59,688 nt of DNA from an uncultured Eubacteriales bacterium (GTDB lineage: Bacteria; Bacillota; Clostridia; Peptostreptococcales; Anaerovoracaceae): NCBI GenBank assembly GCA_900547295.1, contig URGK01000005.1, forward strand, positions 1 to 59,688. The letters are read 5' to 3'. The number at the start of each line of letters is the position of its first letter. Position 1 is the first letter of the stretch. Shown here piece by piece: positions 18,122-27,551 of this stretch. The notes beneath the pieces are model-generated. The model ran no database searches and had not been told where the DNA came from. It was given only the letters and a program-made list of their open reading frames with translations. The translations under genes were made by a program, and so were the position numbers.

Positions 18122-19810
18122 CTATCTGTTGTATACAACTCTGCCCTTGAATATTGTCTTTTCAACCGCAATGCTGTATATATCATCAACCGGAGCGTCC
18201 TCCAGATTGCTGTCAAGTATAACAAGATCCGCTGATTTTCCGACCTCTATGCTTCCTGTAATGTCCTCAAGGTTCATCTGATATGCGCCGTTTATGCTCA
18301 GCGACTTAACCGCCTCTTTAAGCTCTGCAGGCTTCTCTTTTCCTAAGACTTTGCCCCTGAATTTATCATAATCAGGCGCATCCGGAAATACGCTTCTTGT
18401 CATAGCGCACTGAATCTCATGCATTGTGTCGGGCGGCGGTGTCACAGGGAAATCCGTTCCGAACGCCACTGTAATTTTTCTATCAAGGAACTCTCTCAGA
18501 GGATATGCTTTCAGTGATCTTTCCTCTCCTATCATAGGGAACATCCCCGCTATGTCAGAGTCATACACCATCCATCTCGGCTGGCAGTTTGCTATGATAT
18601 CTGCCTTTTCCATGTTCTCAAAGCTTTCATCATCTGCCAGCATAAGATGAGCTATTACATTTCTCTTCTTAATTCCTGTGTTCTCCTGCGCTTCTCTGAT
18701 GCATTTGGCTGCCTGATGCACCGATGCATCTCCCATAGCGTGAATATGAACATCAAAGCCTGCTTTCATTGACTCTTCTATGGCTTTCTCAAGATCCTTA
18801 TTATTCCAGTAAGGTGTACCTTTGTATCCCTTTGGCATACCGTTTTCTGATATAAATTCATCTGCAAACGGCTCGTTTAATACAAACAGTCCCTCTGCAA
18901 ATATTTTAATTGTATCTATCCTGAAATCCGTATCGACATCATCAGTACCCTTGCGCTGTATAAACTGAGGGAGCTTATCCTCAAAGCCTGCAGGCTCAAG
19001 CATATACACGCCTCTTGCTCTGACTGTAAGCTTATCCTCCTTTGCAAGCTGTACATACGCCTCTCTGGCATTGTCGCTATGCATACAGTCCTGAACCAGT
19101 GTCACACCGTATTTATTTGCAAATTCACTCTGGTAGAATAAAAAGGCGTCCTTGTATTCCTCAACAGAAAAGTCATATCCCGGAACATTCATCTTGATTA
19201 AATCCATTGCCTCCGGTTCCTTGAAATATCCCGTAGGATTTCCCTGTTCATCTCTTACAATTTCACCTGCATAGACATCAGGAGTATCTTTATCTATTCC
19301 TGCAATCTCAAGGGCTTTTGTGTTCACCCACAGTGAGTGCTGGCAGAAAGACTCAAGAATTACAGGTCTGTCGCTACATATTTTGTCAAGGTCCTGTCTT
19401 GCAGGCTTCCTGTCTGTAATGAAATTGCCCTGTACCCAGCCTGTACCTCTTATGAGGGCATTGTCCGGGTGACTGTCAACAAAGTCCTTAAGTCTTGCAA
19501 GATACTTATCTATTACCTCATCGGGAGTTTCGTTTTCCTGTATATATATTCCGAACAGGTCACAGCCTGCATAAACCGCCGCTGCAATTGACGGATGACA
19601 GTGGGCGTCGCACAGTCCCGGAAGTATGGTATTGCCTCCGCAGTCTATAACTTCTGTATTATTTCCCTCATATTTCAGGGCTTCATCATTACCGCATATA
19701 TTATCTATTTTGCCGTCCTTTATAATTACAGCCTCGCCTCTTATAATCGTGTTGTCATCTTTTACAGAAAATATTTTTCCGTTTTTTAAAATCAAATCTG
19801 CTGTTGCCAT
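18122..19810 (-). CDS. YtcJ-type metal-dependent amidohydrolase
   Basis: The third amidohydrolase (562 residues) is the first gene of the second catabolic operon. It keeps HxH in DAHCHPSI (near 68), FDVHIHAMGDAS (near 352), the His in VIAHLMLADDES and the Asp in GTDFPVTPP (near 448). In the metal-bridging Lys strand it has TIKIFAEGLF where the two others have FFDG or FMDG, which may mark another substrate. The C-terminus carries GSIEVGKSADLVIL. AGGAG precedes the ATG. A promoter with phased direct repeats lies upstream. Confidence 0.92.
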   Translation of the reverse strand: MATADLILKNGKIFSVKDDNTIIRGEAVIIKDGKIDNICGNDEALKYEGNNTEVIDCGGNTILPGLCDAHCHPSIAAAVYAGCDLFGIYIQENETPDEVIDKYLARLKDFVDSHPDNALIRGTGWVQGNFITDRKPARQDLDKICSDRPVILESFCQHSLWVNTKALEIAGIDKDTPDVYAGEIVRDEQGNPTGYFKEPEAMDLIKMNVPGYDFSVEEYKDAFLFYQSEFANKYGVTLVQDCMHSDNAREAYVQLAKEDKLTVRARGVYMLEPAGFEDKLPQFIQRKGTDDVDTDFRIDTIKIFAEGLFVLNEPFADEFISENGMPKGYKGTPYWNNKDLEKAIEESMKAGFDVHIHAMGDASVHQAAKCIREAQENTGIKKRNVIAHLMLADDESFENMEKADIIANCQPRWMVYDSDIAGMFPMIGEERSLKAYPLREFLDRKITVAFGTDFPVTPPPDTMHEIQCAMTRSVFPDAPDYDKFRGKVLGKEKPAELKEAVKSLSINGAYQMNLEDITGSIEVGKSADLVILDSNLEDAPVDDIYSIAVEKTIFKGRVVYNR

Positions 19811-19860
19811 AATTATTCTCCTTGCATAGTTTACAATTTTCGATTTTCCTCTGTGTTTTC

Positions 19861-19909
19861 AGAATACTTCAAATTAACCCTCAAATCAATGACGTTTTAT
19901 TGACGTTTT
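19861..19909 (-). promoter_or_regulatory. Promoter with phased direct repeats upstream of the second catabolic operon
   Basis: The minus strand has TTGATT (19889-19884), a 17-base spacer and TATTCT (19866-19861). Directly upstream are two copies of AAACGTCAA/T (19909-19900 and 19898-19889) spaced 11 bases apart, so they lie on the same DNA face and abut the -35 element. That layout suits an activator such as the nearby AraC protein. Binding is inferred. Confidence 0.6.
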
Positions 19910-19910
19910 T

Positions 19911-19934
19911 AGTCTTTTTAACACGAAAAAGACT
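19911..19934. repeat. 24-bp palindrome, possible operator
   Basis: AGTCTTTTT and AAAAAGACT form perfect 9-bp arms around AACACG. It lies just upstream of the phased direct repeats. No T-run follows in either direction after the arms, so an operator is as likely as a terminator. Confidence 0.5.
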
Positions 19935-19945
19935 AATCGCGTTAA

Positions 19946-19977
19946 GAGAAAAACTCCGGTTTCCCGAAGTTTTCTCC
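19946..19977 (-). terminator. Hairpin downstream of the truncated MFS gene
   Basis: A stem of about 13 bp with one bulge (GAGAAAACTTCGG against CCGGAGTTTTTCTC on the minus strand) starts 20 bases past the MFS stop. The sequence behind it is only weakly T-rich, so termination may be partial. Confidence 0.55.
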
Positions 19978-19997
19978 TTGCAAAATTCTAAATTATA

Positions 19998-21014
19998 TTA
20001 CATATCCGTTTCCGGATTGTACTTTCTTTTCTTTGTGGTAGCTATTGCTCTTATTACTGCAACCAATGCAAGCACCCCTGCCATTATCATCCAAGGCATC
20101 TGGTATGTACCGTAGTGTTCATAGAGAGCGCCAAGTCCTGCTGCCCCTATAGCTCCACCGATTGATATGAACATATTCACATAGCCTATGAGTCTTGGCA
20201 TATCCTTTTCACCGTACATATAGCTCATCAGAAGCGGTGATATTATGTTTATTGTAGGTACGCCCAGTATATAGAATATGCAGAACAGCCATACTCCTGC
20301 CTGTGAGGTTCCCATCATGGATAACCCAAGCGCTGCTATTGCAAAGCTTGCCGCTGCTCCCACAGCTGCCACTGAAAGTCTGAACTTATCACAGATAACA
20401 CCTATTACAGGACCTGTAAATATCATTATGATTGAAAGCATTGATATAATTGCTGTAGCCTTCTCCGGTGTAAATCCGCTTATTACCATAGTAGGAATTC
20501 CGTGCTGCATTATTGAACTTGATGCTATTACCGCAAGTGTACATGATATCAGTACCAGCCATGTAATAGGCTTCCCTATTGCAACCTTGAAATCAACACC
20601 CTTTAATACCGCTGACTGCATATTCTGAAGCTCTGTTTCATCAAACTCTCCGATTCTCTTAATGCCTTTCTTTTCGGGACTCCACGAAACAAGCACAGCT
20701 GCCGCAACTACTGCTATTGCAACGCATATTGCCAGCATAATATATCCTGCTCTCCATCCCATTGAAGAAACAACTCTGCTTAAAATATTGAACTCAAGCA
20801 GATAAACAAGTGTCATACCTGTAAGGAACAGACTGATTGCTCTGCCCTTGGCTTTTTCGCCGAACCAGTTTGATACAAGAAGCTGACATGGCGTCATAGT
20901 CATTGCTGCAAAGCCGAAGCCCTGCGGTACTGCAAACACATAAAACATCCACACACTTTTGGCTGCTGCAAAGCCTATGAATGATATTACACCTATGATA
21001 CCTGCAATAATCAT
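19998..21014 (-). pseudogene. MFS transporter lacking its first two helices
   Basis: The readable part (338 residues from the first ATG) begins in what is normally transmembrane helix 3 of a major facilitator protein and runs on to helix 12. About 60-80 residues with helices 1 and 2 are missing. The same frame extends upstream through codons reading LIEYNEKHIKK, which fit the loop before helix 3, to a TAA at 21059-21057. No ribosome-binding site stands before the ATG at 21014, and only 118 bases separate it from the next gene. It is best read as a decayed transporter. A short new start cannot be ruled out. Confidence 0.75.
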
Positions 21015-21132
21015 TATTTTTTTGATATGCTTTTCATTATATTCTATCAGACTTTTTTATTCAAGCACCAATTTAAATGGCGAGTACATCTGCTCCTGTG
21101 CATCTATATCCACCATTTCATCTCATATTCAA

Positions 21133-24100
21133 TTATTTCCTTGTTAAAGTGGTTTTCATTACCACCTTATCCAGCAGCACCAGCAGTGACGGCAGTACCA
21201 GCAGTATCATCAGCACCGATACAATTGTGCCTCTGCCCAGCAGAAGTCCTACCTGGCTTATTGCTATTTCAGACGATACAAAGTGTACCACAAGTCCCGC
21301 GGTTATAAGTATAAGGCCTGATGTGAATATTGACGGCAGCGCCGTTTTGAGCGCATTTGCTATTGCATCTCTTCGCTCCATGGTTCTGCGGCTTTCAAGG
21401 TAGTACGAGGATACCAGTATTCCGTAGTCTATGGTAGCTCCCATAAGTATGCATACCGCCACAATATAGCTCATAAAGAATATACTGCTTCCTGTTATAT
21501 ATGACATACTCATTGATATCCATATGGAGCCCTGAATAGCCAGCACCAGTATCACAGGAATTGAAAGTGATCTGAATGTCAGAAGCACTATTACCAGCAT
21601 TGATATTACCGTGAATATGGATATCAGTTTCAGGTCGTGTGCAAATGATTCTTTGAGGTCGTAGGTCGTTATCATCTCTCCCGCAGCATAGGCTTCATCG
21701 CCGTATACTGCTTTTAATTCGTCATTAAACTGCTCTACGAATTCAAAGGATTCCTGACTTTCAACAGGTATGCTCACATTGATAAGGTATCTTGAGTAAT
21801 TGTCTCCCTTGAACAGGTTCTTAGCCCTGCTTATGTCATCGCTGGCGTTTTCGATATCAGTCCGTTTTTGATCATCTATTCTGTCCCTCAGAAGCTCGTT
21901 TGTGTCCATATTGTCATAAAGGAAGTTCACCATATTTTCAGCCGTTACAGGTTTCTTGCTGTAGAGTTTGCCCGCTACGGCATATTTTATGAATATGCCT
22001 GAAACTTTATCCTGACTTATCTGTGCAGTGCTGTCTGTTTTTATGTTTTTCTGAAGCCTGCTTACCTTGCTGTATACCTGTTCGTAGGTATAGTTTCCTT
22101 TCTTGGAGAATGTGTCATATACGGTTTTCATATCGTCAAGCTGGTCCTTGTTCTTGGAGCTCAGCATTGAGGATACCATACTGTTTGTCGTCATAAAATC
22201 TGTTATGACGGTTCCTCTGACGAAGATGTCGGGTATTCTTCCCTTTTCTCCAAGGTATTTGATATATAGCTGTTTTGCCTTGTCGTCAGATATCCCCGCA
22301 TGTCTTTTGCCTGTAAGTATATGAGCTATGTCTGCGGCGCAGTCTGAAAATTCATCATACGGATAGGCCTTTGAGGCATCATCAAGGACCTGCTCATAAA
22401 CAGCTATCTGTTTAATCTGATCGCTGTTTAGAAGTCCCATTACCTCAAGGTGCTCCATAAGGTTGATATATTTGATTTTTTCGCCCTCAGGGCATACCTT
22501 TGCGGCAATATATGCGGCCTGAAGCTGCTGCACGCCGTACTGTCCCGAAAGCAGATTTTTTATATCTTCCTGTGAAAGCTTCTGATTAAATGTGCTCTCT
22601 ATTTTGTCAATTGAGTCTGAGAGCTTTTTGAGCTGGGCGGTGTTGCCGCCGAGTCTGTTTGATATAACGTAGTCCAGCATGGTTTTGAATTTAACCTTGT
22701 CATTTCTGACATAGCCGTTTTCAAAAGCGTATAGCCTGTATATGTTCTTTACGTCAGTCCTGTTTATATCAGCATATTTGCTGAGGCTGCTGTAGAATGC
22801 TCCTGCCGTATTGCTGCCGCTCATAAGATTGTATATATCATTTATTTCATTTATGGTTTTGACAGTATCACTATTTATATATTCTTTGGCGTCACTGTCT
22901 GTATTTACGAGCTTTTGCGCATAGGATATAAATTCAGGCAGGCTCATTTTCACGCTGATTTCATTGTTATAGAGCTGATACATTGTGAAAAGCTGCTTTG
23001 CCTCCCTGACTGATATATCGAATTTATCCGCCGCGTCTTTAATATGGTACTGCTCAAGCACTGTGTTTTCATATGAGGTATAGTCCTTGAGCACGTTTTT
23101 GCTTTCGAGAAAATCTACAATCTGCTTCTGCTCCGCAATGCTCTCCTCCTCTGTGCCTGTTTTGTATGTAACCGCCACCTGATTGGTTATTCCAAACACC
23201 TTTTCAATCTGCGCCGAATCGGCCGCAGCCTCGTTTGCCGAAAATTCATAGGAATTATGTGAGCTGAAAGTGCAGCCTGCAATTACAAATACAACAGCTA
23301 TGGCTGTAACAGGTATCGCTTTTTTCATTGCAATACCCGCAAGCATATTGCTTCGGAGTGAAATCGGTTTTTTCTTTGTTTTTTTGAGCAGGCCGTCGCA
23401 CAGTACGATTACTCCCGGAAGCATTGTAAATACCAGCACTGCGGATATTACAATACCTTTCATAAGAACAATGCCTATGTCAAAGCCTATTTTGAAGTTC
23501 ATAAATACAAGGGCAAACAGTCCCGCTATTGTTGTAAGCGCGCTACAGCTTACAGGGTTTAAGCAGTCTAAAAGCGCTATGCTCATCGCTTTTTTGTCGT
23601 CGTGCACCTCAAGCTGCTCCTTGTGGTATCTGTTGAGCAGTATTATGGAATAGTCCATTGAAAGCGCCAATTGCAGTATAGCCGCAACCGAGTTGGTTAT
23701 ATATGAAATATCGCCTAAAAATACATTGGTGCCTCTGTTGATTACTATTCCTATGCCGGCAACCAGCAGGAACATTATCGGCTCAAGCCATGATGTTGCC
23801 ATAAGCAGCAGTATGATAAGGACTATGGCTATGCTGATTACAAGCATAATCGGCACCTGGGTTGTTATCTTCTCCTCCAGCACCTTTTTTTCGTAGCCGC
23901 TGCCTGCAAGGTATGCGCCTTTATCGGAATATTTACTTTTAAGATTATCAGCTAGAGTATTAAGCTCCTCCGAATAGTCGTCACCGTCTGTCGTTATAAC
24001 GAAGAGGGCGTTTCTGTCCTTGTAATAGTTCTTGTCGTCTGCATCGAATTTGGCATTGAGCACATTGTCCATATCGTTGATATCGTCTGCAATGCTGTCT

Positions 24101-24333
24101 GCCTCATCTGCGGAAATATCGGGTATCATCATCTGGATATTGCCTGTCAGCCCGAATTCCTTTTCCATAATGTCAAGGGCTATGGCAGTCTGTGTGTGTT
24201 TGTCAAGGTATGAGGCATTGTCATAGTTTACGCCCACCTTGCCCATGAGAAATACGCATACCGCCGCCGCTATTAAAACAAATACAAGTATATATATTCT
24301 TAATTTTACTACTGTTTCTGAAAACCTGTTCAT
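21133..24333 (-). CDS. MMPL-family (RND-type) membrane transporter
   Basis: The 1066-residue protein has the MMPL/SecDF-like repeat. A helix near residues 12-32 is followed by an extracytoplasmic loop, then helices 2-6 (about 160-330, with ALSMDYSIILLNRYHKE carrying the Asp-Tyr relay). A second helix near 345-365 leads into an unusually large extracytoplasmic part of roughly 500 residues. A second helix bundle (about 900-1060) carries GATIDYGILVSSYYLE. Such proteins use the proton gradient to move lipids or drugs. ATG at 24333 follows GAGGT; a GTG two codons earlier is less likely. It stands alone, without a fusion-protein partner. The cargo is unknown. Confidence 0.92.
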   Translation of the reverse strand: MNRFSETVVKLRIYILVFVLIAAAVCVFLMGKVGVNYDNASYLDKHTQTAIALDIMEKEFGLTGNIQMMIPDISADEADSIADDINDMDNVLNAKFDADDKNYYKDRNALFVITTDGDDYSEELNTLADNLKSKYSDKGAYLAGSGYEKKVLEEKITTQVPIMLVISIAIVLIILLLMATSWLEPIMFLLVAGIGIVINRGTNVFLGDISYITNSVAAILQLALSMDYSIILLNRYHKEQLEVHDDKKAMSIALLDCLNPVSCSALTTIAGLFALVFMNFKIGFDIGIVLMKGIVISAVLVFTMLPGVIVLCDGLLKKTKKKPISLRSNMLAGIAMKKAIPVTAIAVVFVIAGCTFSSHNSYEFSANEAAADSAQIEKVFGITNQVAVTYKTGTEEESIAEQKQIVDFLESKNVLKDYTSYENTVLEQYHIKDAADKFDISVREAKQLFTMYQLYNNEISVKMSLPEFISYAQKLVNTDSDAKEYINSDTVKTINEINDIYNLMSGSNTAGAFYSSLSKYADINRTDVKNIYRLYAFENGYVRNDKVKFKTMLDYVISNRLGGNTAQLKKLSDSIDKIESTFNQKLSQEDIKNLLSGQYGVQQLQAAYIAAKVCPEGEKIKYINLMEHLEVMGLLNSDQIKQIAVYEQVLDDASKAYPYDEFSDCAADIAHILTGKRHAGISDDKAKQLYIKYLGEKGRIPDIFVRGTVITDFMTTNSMVSSMLSSKNKDQLDDMKTVYDTFSKKGNYTYEQVYSKVSRLQKNIKTDSTAQISQDKVSGIFIKYAVAGKLYSKKPVTAENMVNFLYDNMDTNELLRDRIDDQKRTDIENASDDISRAKNLFKGDNYSRYLINVSIPVESQESFEFVEQFNDELKAVYGDEAYAAGEMITTYDLKESFAHDLKLISIFTVISMLVIVLLTFRSLSIPVILVLAIQGSIWISMSMSYITGSSIFFMSYIVAVCILMGATIDYGILVSSYYLESRRTMERRDAIANALKTALPSIFTSGLILITAGLVVHFVSSEIAISQVGLLLGRGTIVSVLMILLVLPSLLVLLDKVVMKTTLTRK

Positions 24334-24351
24334 AAACACCTCTTAAAATCC

Positions 24352-25029
24352 CTAAATATTATATCCTTTGAAAAAGAGTTTTTTTCTCATCACCTCAATG
24401 TCGCTCCTATCGCAGTCAATCCCTGCAAATTCAAGAAATGACGCTATTACCAGCTCCGGACTCAAATTGGAGCTGCTGCCGGAATCGGCAATGAGTGTCA
24501 TAATATAGTTGTTGTTAACAAATATGATGTTCAGGGATTTTATCATCCCCTTTATATCTATTTCTTTAAGTTCCTTTGATTTTTTCTGTCTTTTCTTTGC
24601 CAGGATAGCCGGCTGTGCAAGATAGCCTGCAGTAAGCTCTGCTTCTCTGCCCTTAAAACTGTTGTCAACCGGTACTGCTATCAGGTATTCTGCCTCGATG
24701 CAGGCAGCGGCAAGAGTTTTGCCCTGATCTGAAAGCTTGATTACATCTGTTATCTCTATGCCCTCGGGCATTATGGATTCAAGTCTTGATTTAATATCCG
24801 AAGCCTCCATAGCGCCTGCCGTTTCGATTTCAAGTATCTCTCCCATACTCTCATATCCCAGCGACAGCGGCTGCGCAAAGCTCATTTTGGGGTGCGGATT
24901 AAACCCCTGCGAGTATTTAAGCCTTATATCACACCGCTTCATTGCGCGCTTAAACAGCCTGAGCATATCAAGATGTGATGTGTATTTGATATATCCGCGC
25001 TTGTTGAATTTAATTGCAAATCTGTTCAT
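24352..25029 (-). CDS. DUF2344 / TIGR03936 radical-SAM-linked protein
   Basis: The 225-residue protein begins RFAIKFNKRGYIKYTSHLDMLRLFKRAMKR and continues YSQGFNPHPKMSFAQPL, the hallmark of the DUF2344 (TIGR03936) family. Its start overlaps the stop of the radical SAM gene by one base (TAATG), so the two are translationally coupled, and in other bacteria the families occur fused or adjacent. The role is unresolved; a tRNA or other RNA-related modification has been suspected from gene context. GGAGGTGATGTA before the ATG supports the start. Confidence 0.88.
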   Translation of the reverse strand: MNRFAIKFNKRGYIKYTSHLDMLRLFKRAMKRCDIRLKYSQGFNPHPKMSFAQPLSLGYESMGEILEIETAGAMEASDIKSRLESIMPEGIEITDVIKLSDQGKTLAAACIEAEYLIAVPVDNSFKGREAELTAGYLAQPAILAKKRQKKSKELKEIDIKGMIKSLNIIFVNNNYIMTLIADSGSSSNLSPELVIASFLEFAGIDCDRSDIEVMRKKLFFKGYNI

Positions 25030-26873
25030 TACATCACCTCCGGCATACAGTCAGTATAGGCGTTCATGCCGCAGCCGTTGCATTTAATTCTGCAGTCCGG
25101 TGTAAGCTCTCCCTTGAGCGCCTTCTGGTTTTCTCTGATGAGAAATGATTTGGTGATACCGCAATCGATTATATCCCAAGGGAAAACCTCATCGTATTCG
25201 CGTTTTCTGACTGTATAGAAATCCCTGTCTGTTCCTGTGTTTTCAAAGGCCTTATCCCACAGATCAGCCCTGAAATGCTCGCTCCAGCCGTCAAATCTGC
25301 ATCCCAGATTATATGCTTCAAGCAGCAGTCTGCCTACTTTCCTGTCACCTCTTGCAAACACTGACTCCAGTATGCTGGTTTCTGTATCGTGATAATTAAA
25401 GGTAACTCCTTTAATCGGACCCAGACCCGCCATAAGATAGTTGTGTTTTTCCATAAATTCGTTTTCACTGTCCTGAGGCTCCCACTGGAAAGGTGTCCAC
25501 GGCTTTGGCACGAAGTTTGAGGCGCTGACGGTAACCTTGACTCTGCCGCCCTTAGGTCCTTTAATCTGATAGTTCATATCAATTATATTGCGGGCAATCT
25601 GAGTTATGCCGTCAAGATCCTCTAAAGTTTCTGTAGGGTGTCCCACCATAAAATACAGCTTGATTACATTCCAGCCAAGCTCAAAGGCCTGTCCTACAGA
25701 GGAATAAAGGTCTTTTTCGGTAATGCCCTTGTTTATTACATCTCGCAAACGCTGCGAGCCTGCTTCAGGCGCAAAGGTAAGTCCACTTTTTTTGTATCCC
25801 TGTATCTCCTCCAGCACATCAAATGAAAACGAGTCAAGTCGAAGTGACGGAAGCGACAGTGATACGTTGTTTTCCTTACAGTATTTCATAAGCTCAAGCG
25901 CCAGCGGCTCAAAGCAGCTGTAGTCGCTTGTTGAAAGGGAAAGAAGCGACAGCTCCTCATGCCCTGTATTTTCAAGCTGCTTTTTTGCTATGTCGATTAT
26001 CCTGTCCTTGCTTCTTTCTCTTACAGGTCTGTATATCATACCTGCCTGACAGAACCTGCAGCCTCTGGTGCAGCCTCTGAAAGTTTCGACAACGGCTCTG
26101 TCGTGCACTGTTTCTATAAACGGGATTATGTTGTTTACAGGGAAATCCACGTTTTCGATGTCCTTTACTATTGCCCTCCTGACTCTCTTTGGGGCGCTCT
26201 CATTGTTTGGAGTATATGCTCTGACAGTTCCGTCTTCGTTGTAGGAAACATCATAAAAGGCCGGAACATATACGCCGTCGATTGCCGCTGCCGCTTTTTC
26301 GAGAAATGCTTTTTTGTCAAGACCCTCTCTGCGGCACTCACCCCACAGGTTTGCAAACTGAGGAAGCTGATCCTCTCCGTCGCCTATAAGGAATACGTCT
26401 ATAAAGTCCGCCAGCGGCTCCGGATTGTATGCGCAGGGACCTCCCGCAACAATTAGAGGGTCATTCTCGCCTCTGTCTGCGCAAAGCATCGGGATTTTAC
26501 CCAAATTCAATATATTGAGTATGTTGGTATATGACATTTCATACTGCAGTGTAAATCCCAGTATGTCAAGCTCGTTAAGGGGCGTTTTGGTTTCGAGGGT
26601 AAAAAGCGGCATATCCGCCTGCCTCATAAGCGCCTCCATATCAGGTGCAGGAGAGAATACTCTTTCACAGGCAATATGCTCTTCCTTGTTGAGAATATTG
26701 TATAAAAGCTGTAACCCCAGATATGACATACCTATCTCGTAGGTGTCGGGAAAGGCAAAACCGAATCTTACATCAGCATGTTCTTTTTTGATTGAATTGA
26801 TTTCCTCGCCTATATATCTTGCCGGCTTTTCTACTTTTTTAAGAAGTTTTTCAAGTTCTCTGTTAAGCTCCAT
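25029..26873 (-). CDS. B12-binding-like radical SAM protein, TIGR03960 family
   Basis: The 614-residue enzyme has an N-terminal cobalamin-binding-like Rossmann domain (about 30-190) and a radical SAM core. The three Fe-S cysteines lie in the CTRGCRFCQAG motif (near 268-278), followed by ELSLLSLSTSDYS and TFAPEAGSQRLRDVINKG. The C-terminus has a Cys cluster in CRIKCNGCG. Members lack an assigned reaction. The start codon touches the stop of the HD-domain gene with no gap, and the stop overlaps the DUF2344 start, so the three form an operon. Length and motif order match the family. Confidence 0.92.
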   Translation of the reverse strand: MELNRELEKLLKKVEKPARYIGEEINSIKKEHADVRFGFAFPDTYEIGMSYLGLQLLYNILNKEEHIACERVFSPAPDMEALMRQADMPLFTLETKTPLNELDILGFTLQYEMSYTNILNILNLGKIPMLCADRGENDPLIVAGGPCAYNPEPLADFIDVFLIGDGEDQLPQFANLWGECRREGLDKKAFLEKAAAAIDGVYVPAFYDVSYNEDGTVRAYTPNNESAPKRVRRAIVKDIENVDFPVNNIIPFIETVHDRAVVETFRGCTRGCRFCQAGMIYRPVRERSKDRIIDIAKKQLENTGHEELSLLSLSTSDYSCFEPLALELMKYCKENNVSLSLPSLRLDSFSFDVLEEIQGYKKSGLTFAPEAGSQRLRDVINKGITEKDLYSSVGQAFELGWNVIKLYFMVGHPTETLEDLDGITQIARNIIDMNYQIKGPKGGRVKVTVSASNFVPKPWTPFQWEPQDSENEFMEKHNYLMAGLGPIKGVTFNYHDTETSILESVFARGDRKVGRLLLEAYNLGCRFDGWSEHFRADLWDKAFENTGTDRDFYTVRKREYDEVFPWDIIDCGITKSFLIRENQKALKGELTPDCRIKCNGCGMNAYTDCMPEVM

Positions 26874-27416
26874 TTAATTATCCTTTCCCAGTGCTATATC
26901 ATCTATGGATCTGCCGGTTTTTCTCTCTATGCCTCTGATAAATTCACCGGCCTCCTGCTTTTTCTTAAGTATATTGTTTATGACGTCTTCTCCCGCGCCT
27001 TTTTTGCGCGCCTTGTTTATGACATAATCTATACGTTCATCAAGGCCCACATATCTGTCCTCCTTGACCAGCCTGTCGCCGAGGCACACCATATCGGTTT
27101 CGTTTGCCTTATCTATCGGCGAAAATTCGGGATAAAACATATGTACTCTGATTATATCGGCCTCATCATCATAGCCGAGATTTTTTGCTATGTCTGCGCC
27201 GACCTCCCAGTGCTTATCCTCTACTCTGGCTATATCGTGTATGATTGCGGCTCCCTGTATCAGATCGATATCAAGGCTATATCCCGCTTTATTAAGCGCC
27301 CTGCCTATTGCTACCGCAGTGTCTGTTACTGCTATGCAGTGTCTTACAACGTGCTCCGGCGTACCGTATTCTTTTAACAGTTTAAGTCCTTCTTCTCTTG
27401 ATAAACGTTTTTTCAT
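26874..27416 (-). CDS. HD-domain phosphohydrolase
   Basis: The 180-residue protein has the HD-superfamily metal site: a His in HCIAV (near 25), the HD pair in AAIIHDIAR (near 56), and a later His/Asp set in VHMFYP and MVCLGDRLV. Members hydrolyse nucleotides or phosphate esters. ATG at 27416 follows AAAGAGGA; the ORF extends further upstream without such a site. It is the first gene of an operon with the TIGR03960 radical SAM protein and DUF2344. The substrate is not known. Confidence 0.85.
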   Translation of the reverse strand: MKKRLSREEGLKLLKEYGTPEHVVRHCIAVTDTAVAIGRALNKAGYSLDIDLIQGAAIIHDIARVEDKHWEVGADIAKNLGYDDEADIIRVHMFYPEFSPIDKANETDMVCLGDRLVKEDRYVGLDERIDYVINKARKKGAGEDVINNILKKKQEAGEFIRGIERKTGRSIDDIALGKDN

Positions 27417-27502
27417 AAATCCTCTTTGCCTCATTGATTTAATTTTTGACAATACATATTTAAGTATAGCATATATGCGCCGTCAGTTACAGTTTTTCGG
27501 CG

Positions 27503-27540
27503 CAAAAAAACCGCATAAGTTTTCATTCCTATGCGGTTTA
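27503..27540 (-). terminator. Terminator of the lysine operon
   Basis: On the minus strand a 10-bp stem AAACCGCATA/TATGCGGTTT with a 12-base loop is followed by seven T. It lies just past the dapB stop codon. Confidence 0.92.
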
Positions 27541-27551
27541 AAAACAAAGTA

